A stretch of 64,000 nt of DNA from Maritimibacter sp. (GCA_017792445.1 CP051232.1:2206001-2270000), one strand, 5' to 3'. Shown: positions 18,276-29,393, counted from the stretch's first letter. A program made the numbers and translations. The notes: generated by a model not told the origin, from the letters alone.

Positions 18276-19346
18276 ATGAAAACGGGCTTTCGCGGCACGT
18301 TTGTCATCTCTTGGACGCAGACCGAACTTGACGGTCTTGCGGCTGCTCCGCTGTCCTCGCTGGCCGTCGGTGCCAGCTGGCAGTGGCATGGCGAGCCGGA
18401 GCGGGTCGATGGACCGCGCGACGTGCTGGTCCTGTTCGGAGCGGAAGAGACGGCAAACCTTCACAAACACGCCAGTCGCGCGGTCGTCCGCGTGACGGGA
18501 ATGAACGCACCCAAGGACGCACCGGCAGCGGTGTCGGTGCCGGAAGAGCCGGTGACCGGCTCGGGGTTCGCGGTAACCGACGGGTTGCGGCGCTATGTGG
18601 CGACGCTGATCGAACGGACAGAGGGCGCACCGCTGTGCGTGTTCCACGATGATCTGCCTCCGCGCGACCGCGAGCTGTGGGTCACTCACGTCGCCAGCGG
18701 GGAACTGGCGCCGCACCGGACCGGCGATCTGGAGCCGTCGGTGATCTGTTTTACCCCGGACACGCGCATCGCCACGCCTTCGGGGCAGGTTGCGGTGCGG
18801 GACCTGGTCGAAGGCGATATGGTGCTGACCAAGGACGACGGCCCGCAGGCGATCCGCTGGATCGGGCGGCGCCGTATGAGCGGGGCGCGGCTGTACACCA
18901 TGCCGAACCTGCGACCGGTGCGGATCCGGGCGGGCGCCATCGGGATGGACGTGCCGGACGGTGACCTGCTGGTCTCGCCACAGCATCGAATGCTGGTTAA
19001 GGGCGCGCTGGCGCAGTCGCTGTTCAACGAGCCCGAGGTGCTGGTGGCGGCTGCCGATCTGGTCAACGACCACTCGGTCCTGGTCGACCGGCGTCTGCGC
19101 GAGGTGACCTATGTGCACCTGCTGCTGGATCATCACTCGATCCTGTTCGCCAACGGGCTGGAATCGGAAAGCTTCCACCCGGCGACGATGGACCTTGACG
19201 CGATGGACGAGGCTTTGCGCGGCGACCTTGCGCTTCGCGTGCCGGGGGTCGAACGCGACCCCAGCCGCTATGGCGCCTTTGCCCGGCGGATGCTGACACC
19301 GTCCGAGGCGGCAATCCTTCGTTACGGCATGGGACGTCGGCCCTGA
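18276..19346 (+). CDS. Free-standing Hint (hedgehog/intein) domain protein
   Basis: 356 residues. From about residue 159 a Hint domain begins: [20 protein letters not shown] with the nucleophile-type Cys, then [31 protein letters not shown] and [17 protein letters not shown]. This family is abundant in Rhodobacterales. The N-terminal ~150 residues are not recognised and there is no clear signal peptide. Hint domains can self-cleave at the Cys, but there is no C-terminal extein here as in an intein. Single-gene unit. Function unknown beyond the domain. Confidence 0.82.
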   Translation: MKTGFRGTFVISWTQTELDGLAAAPLSSLAVGASWQWHGEPERVDGPRDVLVLFGAEETANLHKHASRAVVRVTGMNAPKDAPAAVSVPEEPVTGSGFAVTDGLRRYVATLIERTEGAPLCVFHDDLPPRDRELWVTHVASGELAPHRTGDLEPSVICFTPDTRIATPSGQVAVRDLVEGDMVLTKDDGPQAIRWIGRRRMSGARLYTMPNLRPVRIRAGAIGMDVPDGDLLVSPQHRMLVKGALAQSLFNEPEVLVAAADLVNDHSVLVDRRLREVTYVHLLLDHHSILFANGLESESFHPATMDLDAMDEALRGDLALRVPGVERDPSRYGAFARRMLTPSEAAILRYGMGRRP

Positions 19347-19366
19347 GAAACACAGCCTTCCGGGCA

Positions 19367-19394
19367 TTGACTCGGGGGATCGCGGCTGTATAAG
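19367..19394 (+). promoter_or_regulatory. rpsD promoter (-35 TTGACT, -10 TATAAG)
   Basis: TTGACT at 19367-19372 and TATAAG at 19389-19394 are separated by 16 bases, with TG immediately before the -10. This is the best sigma70-like promoter I can see in the window and puts the transcript start near 19400, leaving a leader of about 135 bases before rpsD. Confidence 0.65.
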
Positions 19395-19399
19395 CGCCC

Positions 19400-19536
19400 T
19401 TCATCCCGGCCTTCAGTGGCCGGGGTTTTCATTTGGTGTTGGTGGCCCCCGCAAGGGGATGCCTGTCTCCCGCAAGGGAAAGGACAACGCCCTTCATAGC
19501 CGCCCCGAGGCGGCGCACGAAAGAAGGAGATCAGAG
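19400..19536 (+). promoter_or_regulatory. Structured 5' leader of rpsD (candidate autoregulatory RNA)
   Basis: The leader contains four perfect hairpins in a row: CCCGGCC/GGCCGGG (19405-19424, followed by GTTTTC, terminator-like), CCCC-GCAA-GGGG (19447-19458) and TCCC-GCAA-GGGA (19468-19479), both with GNRA tetraloops, and GCCGCC-CCGA-GGCGGC (19499-19514). The 10-mer CGCCCTTCAT occurs twice (19395-19404, 19488-19497). S4 is a known autogenous translational repressor in other bacteria. A regulatory role here is inference, and I do not recognise the fold as a described family. Confidence 0.5.
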
Positions 19537-20157
19537 GTGACCAAACGCACCGCTGCCAAGTACAAACTCGACCGCCGCATGGGCGAGAACATCTGGGGCC
19601 GTCCCAAGTCGCCGGTGAACCGCCGCGAATACGGCCCGGGCCAGCACGGCCAGCGCCGCAAGGGCAAGATGTCGGACTTCGGCACCCAGCTGCGCGCCAA
19701 GCAAAAGCTGAAGGGCCACTACGGCGACCTGACCGAAAAGCAGTTCCGCCGCATCTTCGCCGAGGCCGAGCGCCGCAAGGGCGACACCGGTGAGCTTCTT
19801 GTCGGTCTGCTGGAGCGCCGCCTTGACGCCGTCGTGTACCGCGCCAAGTTCGTGCCGACCATCTTTGCCGCCCGCCAGTTCGTGAACCACGGCCACGTGA
19901 CCGTGAACGGCCAGCGCGTCAACATCCCGAGCTACCGCGTCAAGGAAGGCGATGTCATCGCCGTTCGCGACAAGTCGAAGCAGCTCGCTATCGTTCTGGA
20001 AGCCTCGCAGCTGGCCGAGCGTGACGTGCCGGACTACATCGAAGCGGACCACTCGAAAATGACCGCGACCTTCGTGCGGACGCCGGGTCTGTCGGACATT
20101 CCCTACGCCGTTCAGATGGAACCGCACCTGGTCATCGAATTCTACGCGCAGAACTAA
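19537..20157 (+). CDS. rpsD: 30S ribosomal protein S4
   Basis: 206 residues: [21 protein letters not shown] at the start, then the S4 RNA-binding domain around [49 protein letters not shown]. It binds 16S rRNA and nucleates assembly of the small-subunit body. The GTG start at 19537 has AAGAAGGAG upstream and gives the usual family N-terminus; an in-frame extension to 19459 is part of the leader. Monocistronic, with its own promoter, a structured leader and a strong terminator. Confidence 0.97.
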   Translation: MTKRTAAKYKLDRRMGENIWGRPKSPVNRREYGPGQHGQRRKGKMSDFGTQLRAKQKLKGHYGDLTEKQFRRIFAEAERRKGDTGELLVGLLERRLDAVVYRAKFVPTIFAARQFVNHGHVTVNGQRVNIPSYRVKEGDVIAVRDKSKQLAIVLEASQLAERDVPDYIEADHSKMTATFVRTPGLSDIPYAVQMEPHLVIEFYAQN

Positions 20158-20180
20158 GGTTCCGCGCCGATCCGATACGG

Positions 20181-20212
20181 AAAGGGCCGCACCCGAAGGT
20201 GCGGCCCTTTTT
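20181..20212. terminator. Strong terminator between rpsD and frcA
   Basis: A perfect 13-bp stem AAAGGGCCGCACC / GGTGCGGCCCTTT with loop CGAA (20181-20210), ending in a T run for the plus strand and with an A run before it for the minus strand. It can serve both the rpsD transcript and the convergent frc operon. Confidence 0.9.
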
Positions 20213-20235
20213 CGTTGCCGGAATGCGGTCTTCCG

Positions 20236-21009
20236 TCAGGCGGCGACACGCTCCGGTTCCTTGGCACCGGTCATGAACGCCACGGCGTCGGACATGGTAT
20301 AGTCGCCCGGATTGATCACCGTCAGCCGGCGGCCAAGCCGGTGGATGTGGATGCGGTCCGCCACCTCGAACACGTGCGGCATGTTGTGGCTGATCAGGAT
20401 GATCGGAATGCCCCGCGACTTCACGTCGAGGATCAGTTCCAGCACCCGCCGCGACTCTTTTACCCCCAGCGCCGCAGTCGGCTCGTCGAGGATGATGACC
20501 TTCGATCCGAACGCCGCCGCCCGAGCCACCGCGACGCCCTGCCGCTGACCGCCCGAAAGCGTTTCGACCGCCTGGTTGATGTTCTGGATCGTCATCAGCC
20601 CGAGGTCCGACAGCTTTTGGCGCGCGAACTTCTCCATCGCCGGGCGGTCCAGCTTGCGCAGCCACTTGCCCATGAAGCCGGGCTTACGCAACTCGCGCCC
20701 CATGAACATGTTGTCGGCGATCGACAGGGCAGGGGACATGGCAAGCGTCTGGTAGACCGTCTCGATCCCGTTCTCGCGGGCGTCGATCGGCGACTGGAAG
20801 TGCACGCGCTTGCCTTCCAGCCAGACCTCGCCCTCGTCTGGGATCACGGCGCCGGACAGCGCCTTGATCAGCGTGGACTTGCCCGCACCGTTGTCGCCGA
20901 TCACCGCAAGGATCTCGCCGGGCATCAGTTCGAAGTCACAGTGGTCAAGCGCCGTGACACGGCCATAGCGCTTGACGAGTCCTTTGCCCTGAAGAATGGG
21001 TTCCGTCAT
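20236..21009 (-). CDS. frcA: Fructose-type sugar ABC transporter ATP-binding protein
   Basis: 257 residues, a single ABC domain: Walker A GDNGAGKST (about 38-46), signature LSGGQRQG, Walker B VIILDEPTAALG and the H-loop ISHNM. It powers import through FrcC. Its single-domain length, unlike the double-ATPase RbsA/XylG proteins, matches FrcA-type systems. The ATG at 21009 overlaps the permease stop as ATGA. Sugar identity (fructose, possibly ribose or mannose) is inferred from similarity of the whole locus to frcBCA and the divergent ROK regulator; there is no frcK-like kinase. Confidence 0.88.
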   Translation of the reverse strand: MTEPILQGKGLVKRYGRVTALDHCDFELMPGEILAVIGDNGAGKSTLIKALSGAVIPDEGEVWLEGKRVHFQSPIDARENGIETVYQTLAMSPALSIADNMFMGRELRKPGFMGKWLRKLDRPAMEKFARQKLSDLGLMTIQNINQAVETLSGGQRQGVAVARAAAFGSKVIILDEPTAALGVKESRRVLELILDVKSRGIPIILISHNMPHVFEVADRIHIHRLGRRLTVINPGDYTMSDAVAFMTGAKEPERVAA

Positions 21010-22073
21010 GCCGACACCTTTCTGATCCACTGGTCCACCGCGACGGCGGCGATGATGAGGATGCCGATCAGCAGGTAGGTCCACTGTGCATCCGCACCGG
21101 CCATGCGAAGGCCCATCTCGAACACGCCGACGATCAGCGCGCCAAGGAACATGCCGATGATCGTGCCGCGTCCGCCAAACAGCGAGATGCCCCCGATCAC
21201 GACAGCGGTGATGGCCTGGATGTTGCCCAAGACGCCGGTCGAGGCCGATGGCGAGACCGAGCCGAAGCGACCGATCATCACCCATCCCGCGAGGGCGCAG
21301 AACAGGCCGGCCAGCGCATAGACCTGGATCAGCATCCGGTCGCGGTTCACACCGGCAAGCTCGGCGGCCTCTGGGTCATCTCCCACCGCATAGACGTGTC
21401 TGCCCCATGCGGTGTGTCGCAAGACGTAGGCCATGATCAGCACCAGCACGATCAGTAGGACCACGCCATAAGTGACCTGCGCGCCGAACAGCTGGAACCG
21501 TTCGCCCCAGAATTGCAGCGCTGCGGCCTCGGCCTCGATGTCCTGACTACGGATCGTCTCGTTCGCGGAGTATATGTAGTTGGTCGCCAGCCAGATCTGC
21601 CAGGTTCCCAGCGTCACGATGAAGGGTGGAATCCGCATCTTGGACACCAGCCAGCCATTGATCGCGCCCATCGCGGCGCCGCAAACCAGTCCAAGGACGA
21701 TTGCGAAGGTCGGCGGGATACCATAGCGGAAGGCGAACTGGCCCATCAGCACAGAGCTGAGAACCGCCATCGCACCGACCGACAGGTCGATGCCCGCCGT
21801 CAGGATCACGATGGCCTGCGCGCATCCAAGGATGCCGACGATGCCGATCTGCTGGAAGATCAGCGACAGCGTGGACACACGCCAGAAATTCGGGTTGAGC
21901 AGTCCGAAGATCACGACCGCCACGACCAGCACGATTAGCGGCACGATGGCCGGTGTCTGGTGCAGGATGTGGTGGATGCGGCCGATCAGGCCCCGGTCGT
22001 GTTCGTCGAACTCTGCCAGCGCGTCCGCGCTGCCGCCTCTGGTCGAGGCTTCGTAGTTATCTGCGTTGGCCAT
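21006..22073 (-). CDS. frcC: Fructose-type sugar ABC transporter permease
   Basis: 355 residues, about nine or ten membrane spans in the RbsC/FrcC pattern (ILTAGIDLSVGAMAVLSSVLMG; GGISLFGGRGTIIGMFLGAL). Forms the membrane channel of the importer with FrcA. The ATG at 22073 has a strong GGGAGGAATTC ribosome binding site; an in-frame GTG/ATG extension to 22121 is not needed. Followed by frcA with a 4-base overlap. Confidence 0.92.
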   Translation of the reverse strand: MANADNYEASTRGGSADALAEFDEHDRGLIGRIHHILHQTPAIVPLIVLVVAVVIFGLLNPNFWRVSTLSLIFQQIGIVGILGCAQAIVILTAGIDLSVGAMAVLSSVLMGQFAFRYGIPPTFAIVLGLVCGAAMGAINGWLVSKMRIPPFIVTLGTWQIWLATNYIYSANETIRSQDIEAEAAALQFWGERFQLFGAQVTYGVVLLIVLVLIMAYVLRHTAWGRHVYAVGDDPEAAELAGVNRDRMLIQVYALAGLFCALAGWVMIGRFGSVSPSASTGVLGNIQAITAVVIGGISLFGGRGTIIGMFLGALIVGVFEMGLRMAGADAQWTYLLIGILIIAAVAVDQWIRKVSA

Positions 22074-22152
22074 GAATTCCTCCCATTCCGGCCGGGACGC
22101 GGGCGCGGACGCCCGCGTCATATCTCATACTCTGCCTAGGTCCGCGTACGGA

Positions 22153-23175
22153 TCAACCCCAGCAGAGGTCCATGCCTTCCTCGACCGAGATCGACTCGAC
22201 GCCGTCAGCGGGCTCGTCGGTCACCAGCGCGACGCCGGTGTCGAAGAAGTTCTTGCCTTCAGTCGGCTCCGGCTTTTCGCCGCTCATCGCGAAGGTATGG
22301 ATCGCTTCGATGCCCAGCGACGCCATCAGCAGCGGGTATTGCTGCGAGGTGGCGCCGATCACGCCGTCGGCGATGTTCTGGACGCCGGGGCAGCCGCCGT
22401 CGACCGACACGATCAGCACGTCGTTCTCGCGGCCCATCGCCTTCAGCGCCTCATAGGCACCGGCGGCGGCGGGTTCGTTGATGGTGTAGACGACGTTGAT
22501 CTCGGGATCCTGCGCCAGCAGGTTTTCCATCGCGCGGCGGCCACCTTCCTGGTTGCCCTGGGTCACGTCGTTGCCGACGATGCGGTCGTCTTCCTCGTCG
22601 CCCCACTTGTTCGGGTCGCCGAGGTCGATGCCGAAGCCCTGCAGGAAGCCCTGGTCACGCAGCACGCCGACGGTGGGCTGGCTGATGTCGAGGTCCAGCA
22701 TCGCGATGCGGGCATCGGCGGCAGCGTCGCCCAGCTTGGCGGCGGCCCATTTGCCGATCAGTTCACCGGCAAGGAAGTTGTCGGTGGCAAAGGTTGCGTC
22801 CGCCGCATCGATCGGATCCAGCGGAGTATCCAGCGCGATCACGAGGATGCCCGCTTCACGCGCCTGCTCGACCACCGGCACGATGGCCGAGGTGCTGGAC
22901 GCGGTGATCAGGATGCCTTTGGCGCCATCGGCGATGCAGGTTTCGATCGCGGCGACCTGAGTTTCGTTGTCGCCATCGACCTTGCCGGCGAAGGTTTTAA
23001 GCTCGATGCCCAGTTCGTCTGCCTTGGCCTGAGCGCCTTCCTTCATTTTCACGAAGAAGGGGTTGGTGTCGGTCTTGGTGATCAGGCAGGCGCTGATGGT
23101 TTCGTGGCTGGCGGCATTTGCAGCGCCGGCGCATGCGATAAGGGCGAGCGCAGTGCCCGCAGCAAGTTTCTTCAT
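22153..23175 (-). CDS. frcB: Fructose-type sugar ABC transporter periplasmic binding protein
   Basis: 340 residues with a cleavable signal peptide ([21 protein letters not shown]) and the type I periplasmic-binding fold: [65 protein letters not shown]. It captures sugar in the periplasm and delivers it to FrcC. GGGAGGAGATC precedes the ATG. First gene of the minus-strand frcBCA operon, divergent from the ROK regulator. Confidence 0.93.
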   Translation of the reverse strand: MKKLAAGTALALIACAGAANAASHETISACLITKTDTNPFFVKMKEGAQAKADELGIELKTFAGKVDGDNETQVAAIETCIADGAKGILITASSTSAIVPVVEQAREAGILVIALDTPLDPIDAADATFATDNFLAGELIGKWAAAKLGDAAADARIAMLDLDISQPTVGVLRDQGFLQGFGIDLGDPNKWGDEEDDRIVGNDVTQGNQEGGRRAMENLLAQDPEINVVYTINEPAAAGAYEALKAMGRENDVLIVSVDGGCPGVQNIADGVIGATSQQYPLLMASLGIEAIHTFAMSGEKPEPTEGKNFFDTGVALVTDEPADGVESISVEEGMDLCWG

Positions 23176-23262
23176 GATCTCCTCCCAAAGGTGCAGAATG
23201 CAACTTGTGCGGCACGTGAAGAGCGGGCCGCTGCGTCAATCCTGCGCGATTCGCCACCTTTC

Positions 23263-23299
23263 TGTCAATTAATAAGTCCGCATGATTTATTTATTGACA
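23263..23299. promoter_or_regulatory. frcB/frcR divergent operator: inverted repeat carrying both -35 boxes
   Basis: Near-perfect inverted repeat TGTCAATTAATAA (23263-23275) and TTATTTATTGACA (23287-23299), 12 of 13 positions matching, with an 11-base gap. The outer end of each arm is TTGACA reading toward its own gene, so the repeat carries candidate -35 boxes for both frcB (minus) and frcR (plus). The AT-rich TTAATAA/TTATTTA arms resemble operators of ROK-family repressors such as NagC and Mlc. Binding by the FrcR product is inference. Confidence 0.65.
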
Positions 23300-23345
23300 G
23301 ACTCACGCATTGCGGGAAAACTGAAAAGGCTTCGAGGAGGAGGCG

Positions 23346-24569
23346 ATGCCTAAAGAAAATCCCAGCTCGATCCTCGGTACGTCTGACACGGGCATCCGCG
23401 GGTCGAACCAAGCGGGCATGCGCGCACATAACGAGCGTCTTGTCCTATCACTAATACGACGTCACGGCGCAACGGCAAAGGCCGATATTGCCCGGGCAAC
23501 CGGGCTTTCGGCGCAGACGGTCTCGGTTATCATGCGTGCGCTTGAAGCGGACGAGCTTCTGATGCGCGGCGAACCGGTGCGCGGGCGGGTCGGGCAGCCA
23601 TCGATTCCGATGTCGCTTGCGCCTGATGGTGCGTTCTTCTTCGGGTTGAAGGTCGGCCGCCGGTCACTAGAGCTGGTGCTGACGGATTTTCTTGGGAAAG
23701 TCCGTGCAAGGGTGCGACAAACGCACGACTACCCGATGCCGGAAGCGACCGTTCGTTTCACCCGCAACGCCCTGACGCGGATGCTAACGGCGATGACCCC
23801 CCGAGACCGCGACCGGGTGGCGGGGCTGGGGATCGCCATGCCGTTCAGCCTTTGGGACTGGGCCGACAACCTGTCCGCACCGCACGAGGACATGGCAGCA
23901 TGGCGGAATGCCGATCTCGGGCGGTCCATTTCGCGGGTCATCGACATTCCCGTGCTCGTTCAGAACGACGCGACCGCCGCCTGCGGCGCCGAGCTTGTCT
24001 TCGGGCGTGACGAAACGCCGGTCGATTTCCTGCACTTCTACATCGGTTATTTCATCGGTGGCGGGGTGGTGCTGAACGGAAGTCTCTACTCGGGGCCGGG
24101 CGGCAATGCGGGTGCAGTCGGCTCGATGCCGGTCCCGGCGCAAGAGCCGGGCGGCCGGGATCGCCAGTTGATCGACGTGGCAAGCCTTGGCGGGCTTGAG
24201 GAACGGCTGGTCGCGGCAGGGCTGGATACATCCGAGCTTTGGGATACGCCAGAGCAGCTTGAGATGCAGCCCGACGTTCTGTCCGACTGGATCGAAGACG
24301 CCGCCGCCGGCATCGCGCATGCCATCGCCTCGGCGGTCTCTGTGATCGACTTCGGAACCGTGATGATCGACGGCTGGATCACGCAGGACATGCGGCGGCG
24401 GCTGGTCGAAGCGACGAAGGCCCACCTGGAAAAGCGGAATATGGCGGGGCTTGCCACGCCCGATGTGCGCGAAGGCAGCATCGGGGCGGACGCGCGTGCG
24501 CTGGGCGCGGCGAGCCTGCCGCTGTCGGAACGCTACCTTGTCGAACGGCTCGCCTTTCAAAGCGCCTGA
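23346..24569 (+). CDS. frcR: ROK family transcriptional repressor of the frc operon
   Basis: 407 residues. N-terminal winged helix-turn-helix (ERLVLSLIRRHGATAKADIARATGLSAQTVSVIMRAL) followed by a ROK sugar-kinase-like domain (VLVQNDATAACGAELVFG, GYFIGGGVVLNGSLYSGPGGNAGAVG). Expected to repress frcBCA until sugar binds. The typical ROK zinc-binding CxCGxxGC loop is not evident: the region after GNAGAVGSMPV lacks the cysteines. GAGGAGGCG precedes the ATG. It ends two bases before the convergent stop of the exporter permease. Confidence 0.88.
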   Translation: MPKENPSSILGTSDTGIRGSNQAGMRAHNERLVLSLIRRHGATAKADIARATGLSAQTVSVIMRALEADELLMRGEPVRGRVGQPSIPMSLAPDGAFFFGLKVGRRSLELVLTDFLGKVRARVRQTHDYPMPEATVRFTRNALTRMLTAMTPRDRDRVAGLGIAMPFSLWDWADNLSAPHEDMAAWRNADLGRSISRVIDIPVLVQNDATAACGAELVFGRDETPVDFLHFYIGYFIGGGVVLNGSLYSGPGGNAGAVGSMPVPAQEPGGRDRQLIDVASLGGLEERLVAAGLDTSELWDTPEQLEMQPDVLSDWIEDAAAGIAHAIASAVSVIDFGTVMIDGWITQDMRRRLVEATKAHLEKRNMAGLATPDVREGSIGADARALGAASLPLSERYLVERLAFQSA

Positions 24570-24571
24570 CG

Positions 24572-27096
24572 CTACTCGCGCGCCCGCAGCACTCGCGCGG
24601 GTCGCGCAGCAAGGGGCCGCCATGCAAAGGCGAGGCCGGCGAGCAGGGTGATGACAACGCCGCCCACGACGATCAGCACTGCCGAGACCGGCTCGAACAC
24701 AAAGTCGGTCTCCATCACGAACCGGGTCACCGCCCAGCCGGCCAGCCCGCCGGTCGCGATGGCGACCAGCCCCGCGGCCAGCCCGAACACGGCGCTGCGC
24801 CAAGCGAAGTTCGCCAACACTATGCCACGCGTCGCGCCCAGCGTCTTGAGGATCGCCGCCTCGTAGGTCCGCGCCCGCTCGCCCGCCGCAGCCGCGCCGA
24901 TCAGCACGATGAAGCCGGTCAGCAGCGTCGCCAGCGCGCCATAGGTGGTGGCCGCCGCGATGCCCGCAAGGATCTCTGCCGCGCGTGCGATGGCGTTCCG
25001 GACCGAGATCATGGTGATGTTCGGCCACGTCCCGCCAATCTCTCGCAGCAGTCGCGCCTCTGCGTCCCGTGCGGCGTAGATCGTCGCGATGTGGCTGTGC
25101 GGCGCCCCGCGCAGGGCGTCCGGGTTCATCGAAAGAACAAAGCCCATTCCGGCGTTGGAGAAGTCGACTTCGCGGAAACTGGTGACCTCGGCCGTCACGT
25201 CCCGGCCCAGCACGTTGACGGTGATCGTGTCGCCCAGTTGCAGCCCGATCTCGGCGGCCTCTTCCGCGGCGAAGCTGACCTGCGGCGTCCCGGAATAATC
25301 CTCGGGCCACCATTCGCCGGCAGTCACCTCGGCCCCGGTCGGCGGCGTGGCGGAATAGGTGATACCCCGGTCACCGCGGACCACCCAGTGATCGCCTGCG
25401 ACCTCTTCCGAGGGGCGGCCGTTGATCTCGGTGATCACGCCGCGCAGCATCGGTGCGGTCTCGACACGGCTGACCTCGGGGTCGTTCTCGGCTGCGTCTA
25501 GGAAGTCCTGAAGCTGGTCGGTCTGGATGTCGACGACGAAATAGCTGGGCGCGACTTCCGGCAGGTCCCGTGCAATCGCGCCGCGCAGGTTGCTGTCGAT
25601 CTGACCCACTGCAGCCAGCACCGTCAGGCCAAGGCCCAGCGACAGGACGACCGAGCCGGCTTCGCTGCCCGGTCCGCCCGCTGCTCCCAGCGCCATTCGC
25701 AGCGACGAGCGTCCCCGCACCGCCTTCGACCGTCCGGCCGCCCGTGCGGCGCGGCGGGTCAGGCTTGCCACGCCCAGCAGCACAAGAAATGCGCCGAAGA
25801 TGCCCGCCGCCGACCACATCGTCAGGGATGGCAGGCCGGACAGCGCAGAGGCCGATCCGACCAGTAAGAGCAGCAGGACAGCCGTCGCCGCGACATAGGG
25901 CCAGCGCGGCCACCCGGCGCCGCCCTGCGCGCCGTCGCGATACAGGGTCGCCGCACGCACCTGTTCGGTCCGCGCCAGCGGCCACAGGGTGAACAGCGCA
26001 GCCGCGAGGATGCCGTACAGCGCGGCCTCCAACAACGGTTCGGGATGGATGCCGAACACGGCGGGAACCGGCAGTTGAGCAGAGATCAGCGGCTGGAAGA
26101 CAAGCGGCAGCGCCGCGCCAAGGACAAGGCCGATCACCAGCCCCAAGGCTGTCAGTGCCGCGATCTGGAAGGCGTAGACCAGAAAGATCGTCCGGGTCTC
26201 CGCGCCCAGCGTCTTGAGCGTGGCAATGACGGATGTCTTGCGATCCAGATAGGCCCGCACCGCCGCCGCCACGCCGACGCCTCCGACCGCCAGTCCGGCA
26301 AGGCCCACAAGGACAAGGAAGCTTGCCAGCCGGTCGATGAACACCGCCGTTCCCTGTGCGGCGTTGCGGGTGTCGCTCCATCGGTGGCCGGCGCCTTCCA
26401 GCGCCTCGCCCGCCTGCGCACGCAGCGCATCGAGGTTCGAGCCCGGCGGCAGAGCAAGGCGGTATTCGGTTTCGTACAACGTGCCGGGCTGTATCAGGCC
26501 GGTGCTGTCCAGATCGGACAGGCGCACCAGCGTGCGCGGCCCAAGGGTGAAGCCGCCCCCCGAAGTGTCGGGCTCTCGCGTCAGCGCCGCCATCAGGATG
26601 AAATCGCCGGTCCCAAGCCGGAACCTGTCGCCGGGCTCCAGCCCCAGCCGCGCGATCAGGACCGGGTCCATCACCGCACCCGGCAGCCCGTCCGCCCCGT
26701 CAAACGCCGTCTCCAGCGGCATCGCCGGGTCCAGCACGGCCTCGCCATAGATCGGATAAGCGCCATCGACGCCCCGGATCTGTGTCAGGCTTCGGTCGTC
26801 GGCTTCTGGCACCACGGCCATGGACCGGAAGTCGACCGTCTCGGACACCTGCGTCGAGACGCTTTCCATCCACGCCCGCTCTGCTTCGGTGGCGAAGCGA
26901 TAGGTCAGCTGGATCTCGGCGTCTCCGCCCAGAATGATCGCTGCATCTCGGGCGAGGCCCTGTTCGACCGAGGTGCGCACGCTGCCGACCGCCGCGATGG
27001 CGGCGACGCCAAGCGCGAGGCAGGCAAGGAAGACGCGAAAGCCACGGATACCGCCGCGCAGCTCGCGCCGCGCGATGCGGGCGGCGATGCGGGCGT

Positions 27097-27100
<4 letters not shown>
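24572..27100 (-). CDS. FtsX-like ABC transporter permease (YbbP family)
   Basis: 842 residues with the YbbP layout: an N-terminal span, a large periplasmic MacB-core-like domain, three spans around 265-410 (GLAGLAVGGVGVAAAVRAYLDRK), two central spans, a second periplasmic domain, and three C-terminal spans (LLTGFIVLIGAAAAGERARTYEAAILKTLGATRG). It pairs with the ATPase encoded immediately upstream (ATGA overlap). Such systems probably extract or move lipids or hydrophobic molecules across the envelope rather than pump drugs; the substrate is unknown. Confidence 0.9.
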
Positions 27101-27792
<692 letters not shown>

Positions 27793-28472
27793 CGGCAAGG
27801 TCCTTTCGCTGCGCTCTATCGCATATGGGTCCGGGCGGTGGCTGCGCAACCTTGCTGTCGCGTTCGTCATCGGCACCGGTGCAGCCACGGCGCAGCCTGC
27901 CGTCGTGGCCGCTTTGGGCGACAGCCTGACCGCAGGCTACGGGCTGCAGAAAGACGCGGGCTTCGTGCCGCAGTTGCAGGCCTGGCTGGACGCGCAGGGC
28001 GCCGATGTCGAACTTCGCAACGCGGGCGTTTCGGGTGACACGACGGCGGGCGGCCTGTCGCGTATTGGCTGGACGTTAAGCGATGACGTGGACGCGATGA
28101 TCGTGGCGCTGGGCGGCAACGACGTGCTGCGCGGGACAGAGCCCGAGGTCGCGCGCGCGAACCTTGCGGGCATCCTCGATGCGGCGCAGGCGGCAGGGGT
28201 CGAAGTGCTGATCTTCGGCATCGACGCGCCCGCGAACTATGGCCCCGACTACAAGCGCGATTTCGACGCGATCTATCCCGAACTGGCCGAGGAATACGAT
28301 GCGGTGCTTGGCCCCGACTTCCTGCAACCGATCATCAAGACTGCAGGCGAGGGGCCGGTCGCACAGTATATGCAGGCCGACGGCATCCATCCGAATGCCG
28401 AGGGCGTGCAGATCATCGTCGATGCACTGGGCCCCTCGGTTCTGGAACTTCTGGACCGGCTGGACTGAAGCG

Positions 28473-29393
28473 TCAGTCCAGCCAGATCGGGTTCGACCAA
28501 GCGCGTTTGCCCGCCGCGTCGATCACGGTGACCCGGACCCACGGCGAGGCCGCGAACTTGTGCAGCGGCAGGGACGAGCGGGTCATTGACAGCCCATGCA
28601 CCGCCTTCGCCGTATTGCCCTGCGCCTGAACGATCATCGACACGACCGCGCTGCTTTCCACGACGATCTCGTCATCCGTCACCACGATATTGCGCAGCTC
28701 CGGTCCCTGGCTGGAGTAGAACGCGCCCGCTTTCAGCGCGTCGACCAGCGCGTCGGGGTCGTTCTCGGTTGCCTTCACCATCACCCAGCCGCCGAAGTGA
28801 TCCGGCTCGGTGAAATGGGCGTCGTCGGTAGCGATCAGGTTCAGGCGGCGCCCCTCGGCCAGCAGCAGGTCGAGCGTGTGGAATCCGTCCGGCCGGTCGG
28901 CGCCCGTCGCGCAGCCGTGGTTGTAGGTTTCGACCGCATGCGCGGCCTCAAGCGAGCGGGCGTCGTCCAGTGTCAGCCCCGACCACTGCGGGTGCGCGAT
29001 CGAGACATAGGCCCCGGCGGCGACGGCGCGCGCGGCAAGCTGCGGGCCGGTCTCCTGATCGTCGGTGACGAAGAAATCCTTTGTGGCAGGCGGCTCGAAC
29101 CCTGCGGGGAGGCCGACGGCGAGGATGTGCCACAGCTCTCCGTTCGCCTGCGCGCCCGAATGCAATTCGGCGCCGAGGATGGTGGTGAAGTCCGGCTTGC
29201 GGTAGGGCTCGGTGTCGGCGATGGGCCAGCCGTAGCGGCCAAGAAAGTGGTCGGTCAGCGAGATGAAGTCATAGCCTTCGTCGCGGTACCGGCGGCAGAC
29301 TTCCTTTGGCTCCAGCGCGCCGTCGGACAGGGTGGAGTGAGTGTGCAGGTTTCCACGGTGGAACCGGCCGGGTGCGGTGAAGAAATCGGTCAT
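28473..29393 (-). CDS. PHP-domain metallohydrolase (CehA/McbA-like)
   Basis: 306 residues. PHP metal-site motifs: GNLHTHSTLSDGALEP (about 14-29), FISLTDHFLGRYGW, ILGAELHSG, VSIAHPQWSG and LNLIATDDAHF. This set fits CehA/McbA-type phosphoesterases or hydrolases rather than DNA polymerase or histidinol-phosphatase PHP domains. No signal peptide, so cytoplasmic. The ATG at 29393 gives MTDFFTAPGRFHRGNLHTHS, the normal family start. It converges on the esterase gene with a 4-base gap. Substrate unknown. Confidence 0.82.
   Translation of the reverse strand: MTDFFTAPGRFHRGNLHTHSTLSDGALEPKEVCRRYRDEGYDFISLTDHFLGRYGWPIADTEPYRKPDFTTILGAELHSGAQANGELWHILAVGLPAGFEPPATKDFFVTDDQETGPQLAARAVAAGAYVSIAHPQWSGLTLDDARSLEAAHAVETYNHGCATGADRPDGFHTLDLLLAEGRRLNLIATDDAHFTEPDHFGGWVMVKATENDPDALVDALKAGAFYSSQGPELRNIVVTDDEIVVESSAVVSMIVQAQGNTAKAVHGLSMTRSSLPLHKFAASPWVRVTVIDAAGKRAWSNPIWLD

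Noticed and set aside
19405-19430. Terminator of the Hint-protein gene
   Set aside because: A strong promoter (19367-19394) lies between that gene and the hairpin, so it is more likely part of the rpsD leader.
28473-29393. Histidinol phosphatase
   Set aside because: It has the PHP motifs, but the spacing and segments fit CehA/McbA-type hydrolases better, and there are no his genes nearby.
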